Notes: generated by a model from the sequence alone, not told the origin. DNA of 64,000 nt from Botrytis cinerea B05.10 (GCF_000143535.2 NC_037314.1:2542001-2606000); one strand, 5' to 3'. Numbered from the stretch's first letter, positions 37,345 to 49,666 are shown. A program made the numbers and translations.

Positions 37345-38495
37345 TTACCTCCTGAAATGTCCCCCATCCATCTCATGCACCGCTCTCGGCTGTTCCATCT
37401 CGCTCGGCTGTGGTGCATAATAACCCTTCTTATCCGCCATCCCGATCCCCCCCGCCTCTCCCAAATTTCCTCTTGGATACCCGGTTCCAATTTCACTCGG
37501 ACCATATTCTCCATGCCCAGCCATTCCGTGTTGGTTTTGCATATAAGCTCCTTCTGTAGGCTGATATCCTTGACCGGGAGCTCCCGCTTCATTAGTAGGG
37601 AGTTGATTAGCCTGTTGCTTTGACGCACGTCTTTTTCTCCATAAAAGCCACCCAAGAGCAGCGATAGCAAGAATACCACAGGGAATAGCGATCCCGGCGC
37701 CGATGGCGACAGAGTGATTAGAAGAGGAAGATGATGAGGTTGAGGAGGGGACAGAAGCAGTGGATGTTTGGGAGGCGGCCGAATCGGAGGCTGCTGCTGT
37801 GGTTGAACTGGATGTGGTGGTTGTTGATACCGATGAAGTGGTTGCGGAAGATGCGGAAGATGCAGAAGATGTAGATGACGAGGATGATGAAGACGATGAG
37901 GTGTAGTCGAGGGGAACTTGAGCGAGAAGTTTGGCTACGGGCGAGATGTTAAATATATCTGTGTCATTATCGCAACAGGCGAAACTCCCTACACCATAGG
38001 CGCCAGTATCACAGCAACTTCCTTGGGTCAGTATCGGATAATCCAAACTTGTTCGATTGGTAGAACATACTATTCTGTTGTTGATGTTATAGCTCCATTA
38101 CAAAATCTTATACCAGCAGTTGAACTTCTAGCATCTAAGGATTGGTCAGTATTTACAGCTCACCAAGGTGATCTGAGGAACTCACAACTAGTACACTGAT
38201 TTAAACAAGCTGGATCTTTCCATGTAGGATCTGTACATCCAACTCTTAAGTAGTCTTGAACATTTCCATTTGCCTGTTGACAAACACCATTTGAAAAACA
38301 TATAGCACCAGCTGCGCAACAGGAGCTATGACCTGTCGTTGAATTATCACATCTATATCCTGCATTGGCATTATGTTGTCCATTTATAACATAACATTTT
38401 GTTGGTGTATCTGTCGTTGCAGCTGATACTATTAAAGGTAAAGAAAATGAACAAAACAATAAAAATTGTTTTCCTCTTGATATTCGTGAAGGCAT
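37345..38495 (-). CDS. Secreted-type Cys-rich protein with Ser/Thr stalk and one membrane span (wall-sensor-like)
   Basis: Three exons from 38495 down: 38495-38186, 38134-38071, 38017-37345, joining to 348 residues. The N-terminus is a signal peptide ending near VSAATT. The ectodomain is Cys-rich (SSCCAAG, SNGVCQQ, CTDPTWKDPACLNQC, then TEYCCDTG rebuilt across intron 2, and FACCDN). A Ser/Thr-rich stalk of about 65 residues follows, then one membrane span (about 227-251, SVAIGAGIAIPCGILAIAAL) with a basic stop RKRR and a Gly/Tyr/Gln-rich cytosolic tail. This layout is that of fungal cell-wall integrity sensors (WSC/Mid2-like), but the Cys pattern is not a textbook WSC domain, so the role is inferred. 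The second intron uses a GAAG acceptor 10 nt after a good ACTGAC branch site. The downstream frame confirms it. Confidence 0.8.
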
Positions 38496-41400
38496 TATTT
38501 GTGTAAAGAATGTAGTAGTGATGTGACAATATTATTGGGAGGAAGAATTCAGAGAGTTAGTGACGGGAAGTAAGGATGATATGAGTGTGGCACAGATCGA
38601 GATTAACCAAGAGGTGGATATCTAACAGGACACAAAATGAAAAGGTCTGGAAAGATTTGATCTGATAAACCAGCTTCCGAATTTAGCAAGTCAAGAAGAG
38701 ATTTGAAAATCAAACGGTTCTTAGACTATGGACGTAAAGGATTGCAAAAAGCAAGAGAATGAATGAAGAGCACGAGAAAAAATTGTCAACCAAATCCCAA
38801 GGAATAGCTGAGTGTAGGAATAGCTGAAGGAGTCAACAAAACGTGAGTACAAACCAACCCAGGGATTGTACGTGAAGGATTTATATGGGTCTCATATACC
38901 TGGCCCCGTCAGATTTATTTTCCGTTTTCCCCAAAAGATTCAACATGGTAAGTTGAACCCCCCATAATCCCTTGAAAGGACACGAAAATCAACATGGATC
39001 CCATGAACGATCCGAGCCAAACCTGGTCGCCGACTTGGAGAAAGGCATGGCGGTTAAAGAAATTCCAGAAAGGTATGAAACCGAGATCCCAGATTTCGCG
39101 GCATACAATGAAAATAAAGTATTTTTGTCTACCAGGAGGATTTGATTACGAGCTCTTTGGTACAACGTTAAGCGCGCTCTACTTGAAATTGAAGACGCAT
39201 AGGAAAAAAAGTATCACGAACATGAAACACGAAAGGGATCTTGCCTGAAAAGTTGTGGATCTTTAGCATGACTTTGCTTTCACATCTTTCGTCGTGACAA
39301 CGAATGACTGGAGAAAAGAAGCGAAATTTGATGAAGGGGTGGATAAGATTTGAAGCAATCTCGAAAGCAATCTAGCAATGAAGATCAAGACTAAATTAAG
39401 CTTGTATGTACAGTATAGATAAGTATTGTAAGCGAATCTGATCAAAGAATCATGATGAATTAACTCTCCAATCATCGCGTGTACTAAAATACGAATTTTC
39501 CTAATCTGGCTGATGCTGCATTCCAAAAATACTACCTTAGCACGTTTTCATAATGGGAGTTGAAATAAACTACCAACCACCACCAACAAATGATGTGATC
39601 TTTCAAACGCGGATGACTTTAGAATCATACCTTCATATGGATATAAGCTCACAAACTCAGCAGATTAGATCAACAACTATTCCTCCTCGGATTCACGAAT
39701 ACAATAATTTGCAACCCCTTTTTCTTCTTCTTCTTGGAACAGCCGGTTCTATTTATCTCATCTACTCTAGTTGTAGTATAACTCATCATGCAAATATACC
39801 AACTATCATTATCATATATCATATATCAAGCATCTCCCCATCTCCCCAAATTCCAAGCTTACATCAATTTACCGTTCCCATTTTCTTCACCTGGTGTAAT
39901 TTATACCATACCGCAGAATAATCAAACAGGCCCCGGCCTTATTTCAAACCTGCATGAAAATCCAGGGTAATCGTGAGACGAACGACCTCAAAAATAAGCC
40001 TCGAACAAGGCGATGATTTCTCGTGCTATCGTCGTTTTTCAAGTGGCGAGGATCCGAGTGGATGATATTTTCATTTCTATTATATTATATATATAGCGAA
40101 TTTCTCGAGCGTTCATCGTATATCTGGATTTGATTTGATTTGATTTGTTATATCAGAAATCGAGAATTGATTTGATACATGAAAGTTCACATCTCAATCA
40201 TCGAAGCCGAATGCTCAGAAATTGTTCGGGATTACCTCTTTCCACTTTACAGAGTATCACGTTGGAGGAAGTGCTACATACTAGCACCGAGATCCCGCCG
40301 GAGTTTTGGAAACCGGTAATGTAGTGTGACAGATCAGTGAAAGATAGATCTACAAGAGGTCTGCCTCACGAATTCCTACAGAAATCCTTAAGAAACCTAG
40401 GAAACCTAAGAATACAATCTCCAGTGAGCTGCAACATATCCACATGGCAAGAATGCGTAGTATCTGTCCGCAGCACACTGCAGGAATATGGAGATAGATG
40501 GAAGCTTACATTTTGTGTCTCTACCGCCCACTCCCACTCGACATATGCATATTCAAGAATCTATTCCACAATTCAAAGTGAGAAGTATATATTCCATCAC
40601 ATCTCAGACCCAAAATATAATACACACAAATCTAGACATTTGACGGTACCGTCTAATTTCTGGAACCACATCTATGTGACTATACTGGCAGAGTGTAAAC
40701 TCGTGTAGTATAATAAGTACACCCTCTCAAATTCCACACACCCAATATCATTACTAAAAAAAGACCCCCAATCTCACTATCCGCCCATGCTATCAAACCC
40801 ATTCTACAAAACCCAAGCTTACCCTCAAACATCCCAACTACGTCTTCCTCCCCCCCTTCCTCTCCGATCTCCTTCGCATACACCACCACCCATCCATCCC
40901 ACACCAAATCGCATTATCTCACACGCCATGCATAAATTTCCCTTCATACTTTCCCGAATTCTCAATACTCAATTCCAAATTCCCAATCTTAGGGAACCTT
41001 AGACTGCCCTTGATTTCACGAGTGACTACGTATATACGTTATGGGCATGGGTATGAATATCTCTACACACAAACATATATATACATGTATATATATACCT
41101 CCTAGCACAACCTCGCCTTTCTAGATAAAGCCCTACACATACATATAAATATACATACACGTATTTCTTCCAACTACCAATCTGACATAATTGAACAGAT
41201 ATATAATTTGCCAATGATACACACACACACACACACACATACACACACATACATATATGCAAATATGTAAATATGGATACATAAATCATCAATTCTAACA
41301 AAAACACTCGTAAAATCACAAAATTTCGGCAATTGATGTATTTTCAATGATGAATTTATAGGGTAGGTGACAAGAAAGGGTTTTCTCATTATTAGCAATT

Positions 41401-41686
41401 TCTCGCTAGCTATCGTGCAATCACCAGGAATCACTATTACTATTACCTGTAATTTGACCTCTGTCCATATAATGAAATCAGAAGAAATGAAAGGTAAGAA
41501 CAAGATTTTGGATTACCTCTTAGCAAGAAAGATCAAGATATTATCCGTGAGCCTCCAAGAATTCGACCCAGTCTCAGCCATGCACCATCTCAATTTCGTC
41601 TACCCCGCAATTTCCATAACCCCAGTCAGTATCCGAATCCGAGCTGTGGGATACGTTCGACTGTCTGGAGAAATCGTATAATTTTC
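38496..41686. other. Intergenic region upstream of the sensor-like gene
   Basis: 3.2 kb with only short frames lacking recognisable domains (the longest plus-strand ones are 39553-39921 and 40337-40708). It holds AT-rich patches, a GATTT repeat near 40130-40146 and a (CA)n run at about 41219-41250. No gene call is made. Confidence 0.45.
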
Positions 41687-43124
41687 TTATGCGACGTTCT
41701 TGTCCAACCATTCTTCCCATTGATCAGTAGTGAAGGAGCTGCTGATTGAATTTTCCACAACCCCATCAAACTAGAATCAAATCAGTATATTTTGTCCAAC
41801 ATCCCCTCTCTTCCCCGTTCTCTAATCACAAAGCCATCCCTCACTTCAAGAAAACAGCCCCCCATAAAAAAGAAATACTCACAACAACCGTGGGTGTAAC
41901 GTGAATCCCCACCAATCTGTTCATCTTAACCAACACCTTAAGTTGATTCGTAACCCCATTTCCGGAATTCATACTTCCATCTGGACCTGGCTTATCATCA
42001 ATCTTAAGGAGGTCGTACATTTTGTCCTCATCGACTCCTACTTCTCCTCCTATCTTCGCGAGACGTTTGTATGTTGCATTACGCGTTTCATTAACGACGT
42101 TTGTGTCGAAGAAATCCTTTTGTTGTTTGAAGAGAGATGCAGAGAAAGGATAGAAGCTTTGGGGTGAGAGGGCTAGGACTAGATGGAATGGATTAGTTAT
42201 GGAAAGGTGGATTTGGGAGAGGTGAAAAGAGAATGCATACCAGCGACACCGGCTTCGTGAACTAAAGTACTACTTGGATGCCATGGTTGAATTTGTTGAC
42301 GAAAGATAATTTGGACCTTTGATGAATATTTTTGTTTGATCAAGGGAATTACAGAAGTATAGACAGTGTTAAACATTTTGGCCGAGAACTATAGTGAGGA
42401 GAAGAGTTAGTTTGGAATTCGGATTTGGTGTGAGAGAAGTATTAAAGTAGAAGGTCATGGAGAGAAAAGGTGGAGAATAGAAAAACAGATAGAGTGTAAA
42501 AGAGAAGTCTGATATAAGAGTGATTGATGAGTAGAACTTCATGCACAGAGATGACCTAAAACATCTCAATTTGAATCCCCTTCCATCTTCCATCTCCCTA
42601 ACTCAAGTGGTTCACCACTGGGCAAATCGACAGCCCACAAGCCATTACAAGCACAATCGAGAAGACAGCCCCATAGAAGCCATCATACCCATAGGTAGAT
42701 ATAGAGCGAATGGATAGTGCAAGAAACGAAACGAGCCTTTGAAAAGATGAAAAAACAAAACACGAAGTAGATGGTTGAAAGCATCAACAAGACTTGTCTC
42801 CTTTCAATGCAACCAAACCCAGCTCCAATCCACTCGTAAAAATGATGCAAAACATCAACCTCGATCTCGACCTCAATCTCGACCCTAAACCCAAACCCAA
42901 ACCGATCCATCTCCCCTCTTCCCCTCTCCTTGGCCCCTCACCCCCACTCAAAAACAAACCAACCCCCTCCTCCCCCCCCAAAAAAGAACCAAAAACCAAA
43001 ACCAAAACCCACTCACCGGACAAACAAAATCCAAATACAACTCCAACGAATGCAAAGCCTGAGTCGAGACCCCCTCGGTCGCAGCCACAAATCTTTGACC
43101 TGCGAATTTGGGCGGGAGAGCCAT
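41687..43124 (-). CDS. DsbA-like thioredoxin-fold protein
   Basis: Four exons from 43124 down: 43124-43017, 42388-42241, 42172-41883, 41770-41687, joining to 209 residues. The first exon ends YLDFVCP and the second begins FSAKMF, giving a CPFS motif (Cys35) at the start of helix 1. HVTPTVVF carries the cis-proline loop and QPWHPSSTLVHEAG the helical insert, in the order of the DSBA-like/FrnE thioredoxin superfamily. Only the first Cys of a CxxC pair is present (CxxS), so it cannot do standard two-Cys disulphide exchange. It may use a monothiol or glutathione-linked chemistry, but the substrate is unknown. No signal peptide, so probably cytosolic. Intron 1 is 628 nt, about ten times the usual size here, yet the flanking residues are contiguous in the family. 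Confidence 0.88.
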
Positions 43125-43472
43125 GATTTCCTGTCTTGTCTTGTCTTTTCCTTTCTCCTCGTCTTCCTGATCTCTGTCTGTCGAGTTGGGGGATTAGTAT
43201 GGATGGGGGGCGTGTTGCGTATTGTGAATATGAGGTGTGAATTCTGTCAATCGAGATGTAGAGGAAAAGAGGAAGAGAGGGAGGGACACTTGATATACAG
43301 AAGAGAGTAACTAATCGTTTTGAGTAGGTAGTTTAAATTCTGCGCACCAAAGCCAATCCGAGCCGAGATGACGTGACGTGAGGTGAGGTGACGTTGATGT
43401 GGAATGTGGGGTTGCTAGCATGGAAGGTAGATGAGTAATTTTCCTTGCTTCTCTTTTGAGATGAGATAAGAT

Positions 43473-43476
<4 letters not shown>

Positions 43477-43508
<32 letters not shown>
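43477..43508 (+). repeat. (GA)n microsatellite
   Basis: About 16 GA units ending immediately before the probable TA target duplication of the adjacent transposon. Confidence 0.9.
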
Positions 43509-43509
<1 letters not shown>

Positions 43510-43511
43510 TA

Positions 43512-43586
43512 TAATTAGTATATATATAACATAGTTTATCAGTGTGCGGGTCATATCAGTATACGGGTCACTTTCATTTCAATTCA
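43512..43586 (+). repeat. Left terminal inverted repeat
   Basis: About 75 bases, inverted match to 45324-45399 with one single-base gap and a handful of differences, most of them transitions. It contains the core CAGTGTGCGGGTCATATCAG. Confidence 0.85.
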
Positions 43587-43639
43587 CTTTTTCAAATTTA
43601 TATTATTCAACAATTATTGAATCAATTGATTAAAATTAT

Positions 43640-45282
43640 GAAAATTATAATAATCTAAAATCTATTATATTATTTTGATAAGTTTTTATATTATAACCTA
43701 TCTTTCCATATTTATTATAATATTGATTAAAAAATGCTTCTTTATTAGAATTCCTCTTTTTTTAATACTCATTGTATTAAATCTGAATATTAATCTTTTA
43801 TTGAAATAATATATCAAAAGTTTTTTGTTTAATAAATACTCTTCCTTATTATAATTGAGTTTTTTTTGTATATCGACATTTATTTAATATTTTATTTGCT
43901 ATTCGAAATATATAATTCTTTATATTTAAAAGTATATTTTTATAAATTAATCTTTTTATATTTTTAGTTAAAGCTAATATAATTTCGAATATAGGTGTAG
44001 GAAAGTTTGATTAATAATAAATTATTCGAGATTTAATTAATATTGATTGAAAAAGAGTTTTTATTAAATTGTAAAGGGTTTAAAAGATTTATTGATTTAA
44101 ATTAAAAGAAGAAAGGGTAAATATACAAATATAAATATTTAATTTCAAAAGTATAATTTCAAAATTAAATAAAATTAAATCTGTTTTTTGAAATTCTATT
44201 TTTATATTTTAAAAAGTAATTGATTTTTTGTATATAATTTTAAAAGTTATAAAGAATTCAATCTTCGAAATATATTTGATATATATTTTGATAAAGATAT
44301 TAATTTGATCTTTATATAAATATTTCAAATTATTAAAACAATTAATATCAAATAACTGAATTAAATAATTTAAATATAATAATAAATATAAATATATAAT
44401 ATTATTCTCTTTGTAGTATATTTGAAAAACTATTAATTTATAGTTTTCATATTCATTTAATATCAATATTCGATATTTATTTTTTCTTCAATTCTTAATA
44501 TACTTATTGAAATATTTCAATTATTTTAAACCTGTTTTATTATTTATTTATTTATTAAATATAGATTTAATAATCTATTCTACAGAAAGATCGATTTCAA
44601 TATATCAATTAAAAAGATAGATTTATTTTTGAATTATTAGAAATAAAGGAATAATTTTATTTTCTTTATTTCCATATATTATTGTTGTAATTTATTTTTG
44701 ATTATCTAATTATATTATTTTATTTCTATTATTTCATTCAATATTAATTATTATTATTATTATATATATAATCCTTATTATAAAATCTATTTTATTAAAA
44801 TTATAAAAATCTTTGTTTAAAATATTATATTTTGTTTATATATTTGTAATTAATTAAAATCACTTTTTAATAAATTTAGGATTTTTATAAAGAGTTTTTT
44901 GAAAGTTATAAATATAATTAAAATATATCTTTAATTCAATTTAATGTTTTATAAATTGATATATTTAAAACTTTTCAATATATTTTATATTTTTCAATTT
45001 AAAAATATAATTTATTATATCTTTTATATTTTTAAATTTAAATAGAAAATCTTTCGAATTTATATTGAATATATATTTAGAAATAATATTCTTTTTTAAT
45101 TTTAAAAAATTATAAGATTTAGATTGATATTCGAAATAGAAAATAATATTATTAATTCTATATTGTAATATTGTATTCAAAATATTATCTATTTTTATAA
45201 TCTTTTGAATATTTATTTTTTTATTTTTTTGAATAACTTCAATAGTGAGAAGTATATGGACTTTTTGATTATTTGAATTCAT
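43640..45282 (-). pseudogene. Fot1/pogo-type transposase remnant
   Basis: Reading from 45282 down, the first about 105 codons are open and begin MNSNNQKVHILLTIEVIQ, with LQYRIN further in, the pattern of the N-terminal Psq/CENP-B-type helix-turn-helix of Fot1 transposases. At 44466-44209 a second open part reads MILNEYENYKL, FQIYYKENNI and LIQLFDINCFNNLK, matching the family's DDE region (LILDGH.SH, ...PLD...F.PLK). The His and Asp residues of the family are changed or lost in part. Between and after these blocks the frame is broken by stops. Confidence 0.85.
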
Positions 45283-45323
45283 TATTGATTATTGATAAAA
45301 ATATATATTGAAAAAGAAAAGAA

Positions 45324-45399
45324 TGAATTGAAATGAAAGTAATCCGTACATTGATATAACCCGCACACTGATAAACTATGTTATACATAACTATAATTA
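45324..45399 (-). repeat. Right terminal inverted repeat
   Basis: Reverse complement of the left repeat. It shows more T/A than the left copy at several C/G positions, in keeping with RIP-type decay. Confidence 0.85.
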
Positions 45400-46400
45400 T
45401 ACATATGTTTATTTATACTCCCACTAGTTGATTTATCCTGTAGGAACTTTAGATTATAATTATATTAGTTGATAATATCTCATCTACTCATCCATCCATT
45501 CATACTTCCCTCCTTCCTCAAAATCAAGACTCGAGTCGAGTTAAGACGGGAGTAATTAGGTAGATAGTTAGGTAGTTAGGTAGTTAGGTAGTTAGATAGA
45601 TAGGTAGATAGGTAGATAGGTAGATAGGTAGATAGGTAGATAGGTAGATAGGTAGATAGGTAGATAGGTAGATAGGTAGGTACTCTCTATAATGATTCAA
45701 CAAAGGATTAGAGATGGAATTATGATGTCTGCAGACACACACATACACACACACTCTTACACACACAGAGATCATTCTGCGTAGAACAGATATCATCTAT
45801 ATCCCGATCCAATTTATACACCAAAGTGAGAGAGAGAAGAAACGAAAGTCTACCCAGACCTACACTACAGATCTAGATATGAATCTCCACAGACAAGTAT
45901 ACAATGGGCGAGATTTCAGATGCCCATGAATTATTTTACACGATGAGCATTGAGCGTTGATATCATCTACTCGAGACTCTACCTCCAATGGATCTTCAAT
46001 GACTTCCATTACCGACGGATCATAGTGGGAATCCTAACTACATCCTTTGTTTTCTACAATCATCACAGATACCGTGAAATGCAGAGAGGCATACTATCCT
46101 CGACGCTTCATAGCAAACTCCCCTTTATATGGGCCGCCCCATCTTCCCCAAGTAAAACTGGGTGTCAATGTCCTCCATTTCATTAGATAACTAAAAACTA
46201 AATAGGTATGTATGTACTGAAGAAAAGAATGTACAGCTACAACTTCATCGCTCATATATGATATCCAATTCATATCACTAGCCAAACAGGCTGATTACGT
46301 ATATCCAAATCAAGCTAAACGCCCCTCTCCCTCTCTCAACGTGAGATGAAAATGTTGTTTTGTATCGTCCTTGTTAGTCGACTCCTATTTCAGGCACGCC
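45400..46400. other. Spacer with octanucleotide repeat, downstream of the PX gene
   Basis: Contains the long TAGGTAGA repeat (separate entry), a CA-rich patch near 45736-45770, and short frames with no recognised domain. Presumably the 3' side of the YPT35-like gene. Confidence 0.5.
45555..45680 (+). repeat. Tandem repeat, unit TAGGTAGA (earlier part TTAGGTAG)
   Basis: About 125 bases of nearly perfect 8-bp units. It translates to a Tyr/Leu/Pro/Ile repeat on the minus strand, but this is a repeat artefact, not a protein. Confidence 0.95.
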
Positions 46401-47369
46401 TCAAGAAAATAGGAATTCCTTCAGTACAGGCGAACTCGTAAATTCGGGATTGAGTAATATACAACTATAGTTTCTCATTGTTAGCCGGTTGAACTCATGT
46501 ACCTCTCAATCTCTTCCCTATACAATCCCATCCTCTCCCCCTTCACACATTCTCCCCATGGTTAAGAATAGACAAGAGATACCACTCACTTCAGAAAATA
46601 TTGTAAACCACTCCTCCTATTTTCCAAAAACTTTGGTCGAAACTTCGATATAACACTTTTCCTCGGCAGCTCTGGTATTGTCCCCGCCGAATTAGGGAAT
46701 GTGCGAAGAAGTTTCGATCGTAGATCTGCAAATTCGCTGTAGCGTTTGCGGATTATTATTGGAGTTCCCTGTTTCCATATCTCTATTAGTATACATCACA
46801 ATGCTCCGAGGGGAACCACAAATGATATCGCGATAGGAAAAGGAGAGAGAAAGCACACATACCTCCAAAGTATCAACCTTCACATTCCAAACCACAAATG
46901 CCCCAATGCCCCCTCCAATCCCCAGTCCCTTCCCCGCAATGCCTCCTATCCCACCAATTCCACTCCCGTTCACAACGACATAATCTTCAATCACTACACT
47001 CCTCGCCCAACAAGCTTCATTTTTCCCCCTCCCATTGATATTTGCGTCGTCCTCATCTCCATCTGCGGTATTATCCTGCAGAGTTATCCCGCTTGGATGA
47101 ATCGAATCTATCGAGACGTGGGAAATGGAGCGTGTGTGCGATTGTTGCCAGTACGGAGGGGAGATTGTCGAACTGGGCGAGGCGATGGATGGAGAGGCTA
47201 TGGGAGATTCGTTCTCATCTGGATCTGAGTTTGGTGCGGCCGGAGGAGATGTGTGGATGATGATTTGATTCGAAGGTTTGGTAGAGGAGGTTGGTGAGGT
47301 ATTAGAATTAGCATTAGGATTGTTTAATGCATTGCCATTGCTAGAGTGAGGAGGAGTGATGGACTCCAT
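46401..47369 (-). CDS. YPT35: PX-domain protein, endosomal YPT35 type
   Basis: Three exons from 47369 down: 47369-46863, 46768-46590, 46464-46401, joining to 249 residues. The first about 115 residues are low-complexity (Ser, Pro, Asn), then a Gly/Ile run leads into the PX domain: AFVVWNVKVDTLE, then IRKRYSEF (about 175-182, with the basic-Tyr-Ser-Glu-Phe motif that binds PI3P), then IPELPRKSVISKFRPKFLE (the PxxP-containing loop) and the C-terminal helix ending LKEFLFS. Known: yeast Ypt35 is an endosomal/vacuolar PX adaptor that recruits the lipid-transfer protein Vps13. It is about 214 residues, with the PX domain at the C-terminus as here. The orthology rests on architecture and PX sequence. 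Confidence 0.85.
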
Positions 47370-48871
47370 CCATCAATATCGAAATGGCTGGGCCACTCTG
47401 TGCGTTCCCGCTTTACTTATGCGTGTGTCACTGTGGCAGAAGCAAAGATTTAACAATACGGGTGGTCAAGGTGGACAAAGAATGATGTTGACTTTGAGAA
47501 TCAGTTTAAAAATATACTAGAGGTTTCCTGGCAGTGGTCGTAGTGAAAGGAGCCGAGAGATGATCATTTTACGGCTGCATCCTTGTTTCCCCAACCCAAC
47601 TTTAAATTTTGTAGAAACAGAGACAACGAAGTAACGCAGGAAGTTTATTGCCGCTGTGTTTTTTGAGAGGACTGGGCGAGACAGGTCAGTCAACAGTCAA
47701 TAGTCAATAGTCAACAGTCAACAGTTTAGATATATATTGTTGATTTGCGGCGATGCTAGACAGAAGAGGATACTGATGAAGGGGTAGGTGAATGGAGGGG
47801 TGATACCCAGGGTATGTGATTTATAATTCTTCACATCGGACATTCTTCAGATACGATAGTTATAAATACACATACGATGAATACGAGACATACGCATGAT
47901 ATCAACACAACATTATGAACGATAAGACAAGAAGAAGACAACCCACCCGAGACATCTGACCGAACCGTTACTTTGCTGAACCAAACAGTCCGCCAGTCAG
48001 TCCGTCCGTCCACCGTTAGCATTCATAATATCTCATAACATAACACCAGATGGGTTGTCTGGCCTGACAGATCCTGCACAGAGTACCCAGACAGAGTTCC
48101 GAGTTCCAAGTGAGGAGTATCCATTCGTGAGACGTTAAGGTTACGAAGTACGGGCGAAGAACGATGCAGGACAAGGGTGTTATGCGGACAACATCATGAT
48201 CAACTAACTGCATACTTTGGTCGTACAGTAGCGGAAGCTCGGGAGAAAGGATAAAGGGTAGGAAGGGTGGCTGGAGGAAGTCCGATGCGATGGAGGAAAT
48301 GAAGGAAGATGACTGGCTGAAGAGTAGATCAGTATCTGTGTATGTATGTATGTAAGAAGAAAGGAGGTATTTTCCAAAGGCGGAGGTGGAGAGCAAACGG
48401 ATTCAACAGATCATCCGTTTTGTGTCATATTATATTGAATGAAGATCAACGAATGAACGAACGAACGAATGAATGTATCATCCATCTACCTAGCAATATC
48501 CCCCCTCATCTTCACACAGATGAAGATCAACACATACCTAGGCACGTGGTCATTTGATACCCAGGTCTGTCTAAGTCTCACAAGTCTAGGTCGAGGTCGA
48601 GGTAGTCAAAGTAGGATGAGGATACACATCGATATTGCATAGACATCTTTCCATCTACCTACTCGAACACCAACGAGTAAAGCGCTTACGATGTGCTGTC
48701 GACGCGATGAAATGAAGAATGGGGGAGAGGGGAAAGAGGATGAGAAAGAAGTGATGAGAATCCCGTGAGATGTGATCAAGAGAGGCGAATCATCTTGATG
48801 GCAATACAGTAGCTACCTAATATCTCGCGCATGCACAGGTTTGTGGTTTTAGTCTAGTCGATACGAAGAGG

Positions 48872-48874
<3 letters not shown>

Positions 48875-48908
<34 letters not shown>
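48875..48908 (+). repeat. (TG)n microsatellite
   Basis: About 17 TG units, followed by TATATG and CATA-type repeats. Confidence 0.95.
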
Positions 48909-48915
<7 letters not shown>

Positions 48916-49229
48916 AAATATATACACAAGTATACACATACATATATATATATATATACACACATCACCCAGCATATCTGCTCTCTCTCAATCACCAAGT
49001 ACCAAGTGGTGTATATGTGTATATATGAATATGTGAATATATGAATACGTGAATATGCGTATATAAAAACGTAGTAATATACCTAGTAAGATCCAATCCC
49101 AAGTAAAAGTCACCCATCCACCCATCCATCCATCACATAGCACCAATTGCTCGAAAGCTCCGGAAAGAAAGGAAAGTTGTGCATCTACATCTACATCTAC
49201 ATCACATCGTACCCAACCTTGACCAGCTA

Positions 49230-49241
49230 GGGGGGGGGGGG
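49230..49241 (+). repeat. Poly(G) tract, 12 G
   Basis: Homopolymer read directly; one of four on the plus strand. Confidence 0.85.
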
Positions 49242-49666
49242 AGCTATCGGCACTAATCTCGATCCCGTTACCTGCATCCTCCATACCGCTGATGAATGCA
49301 CGCTAATCATAAAGACATGTCTTGATGGCTCCGAGGATGTTTTATTGGGATTTCCGTGGGATTTGTGAGGATTTTATAGAATTCTGTTTTTATTTATTTT
49401 TAACATTATTTTGATGGTACTTTCTTTCTATTTCACGGTACTTGATAGTATTTTGCAGTATTTCGGTATTTTACAGAATTTCACACGGTATTTCATATTA
49501 TTTATAATATTTCACAGCATTTCCCAAAATGGATCCAAATTCATGCACTTCATAGATGCCAATGCAAAGAAACTCACCTCCGCTAACCCAAGTCAAGCTT
49601 AATTCCCACGACGGGGGATTCCATACTAGCTCCATCGCGGTGCAGAAGGAGGCGCTTTTGGATGAG

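Larger units (their letters stand above)
43512..45399 (-). mobile_element. RIP-degraded Fot1/pogo-like (Tc1/mariner superfamily) DNA transposon
   Basis: An AT-rich island of 1888 bases bounded by matching inverted repeats: the left end includes ATAGTTTATCAGTGTGCGGG and the right end its reverse complement. TA dinucleotides flank both proposed ends (43510-43511 and 45400-45401), as expected for a TA target duplication. Minus-strand frames still read as a pogo/Fot1-type transposase. Size and structure match active fungal Fot1-family elements of about 1.8-1.9 kb (for example Flipper in Botrytis cinerea). Identity with a named element was not tested. Heavy C-to-T/G-to-A decay and stops make it inactive. 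Confidence 0.88.

Noticed and set aside
38160..38495. Ending the Cys-rich protein at the stop after exon 1 (111 residues)
   Set aside because: A GTGAGT donor, a good ACTGAC branch site and a TTAG acceptor restore a frame with matching Cys pairs, stalk and membrane span.
45584..45796. Tyr/Leu/Pro/Ile repeat frame on the minus strand
   Set aside because: A pure translation of the TAGGTAGA tandem repeat.
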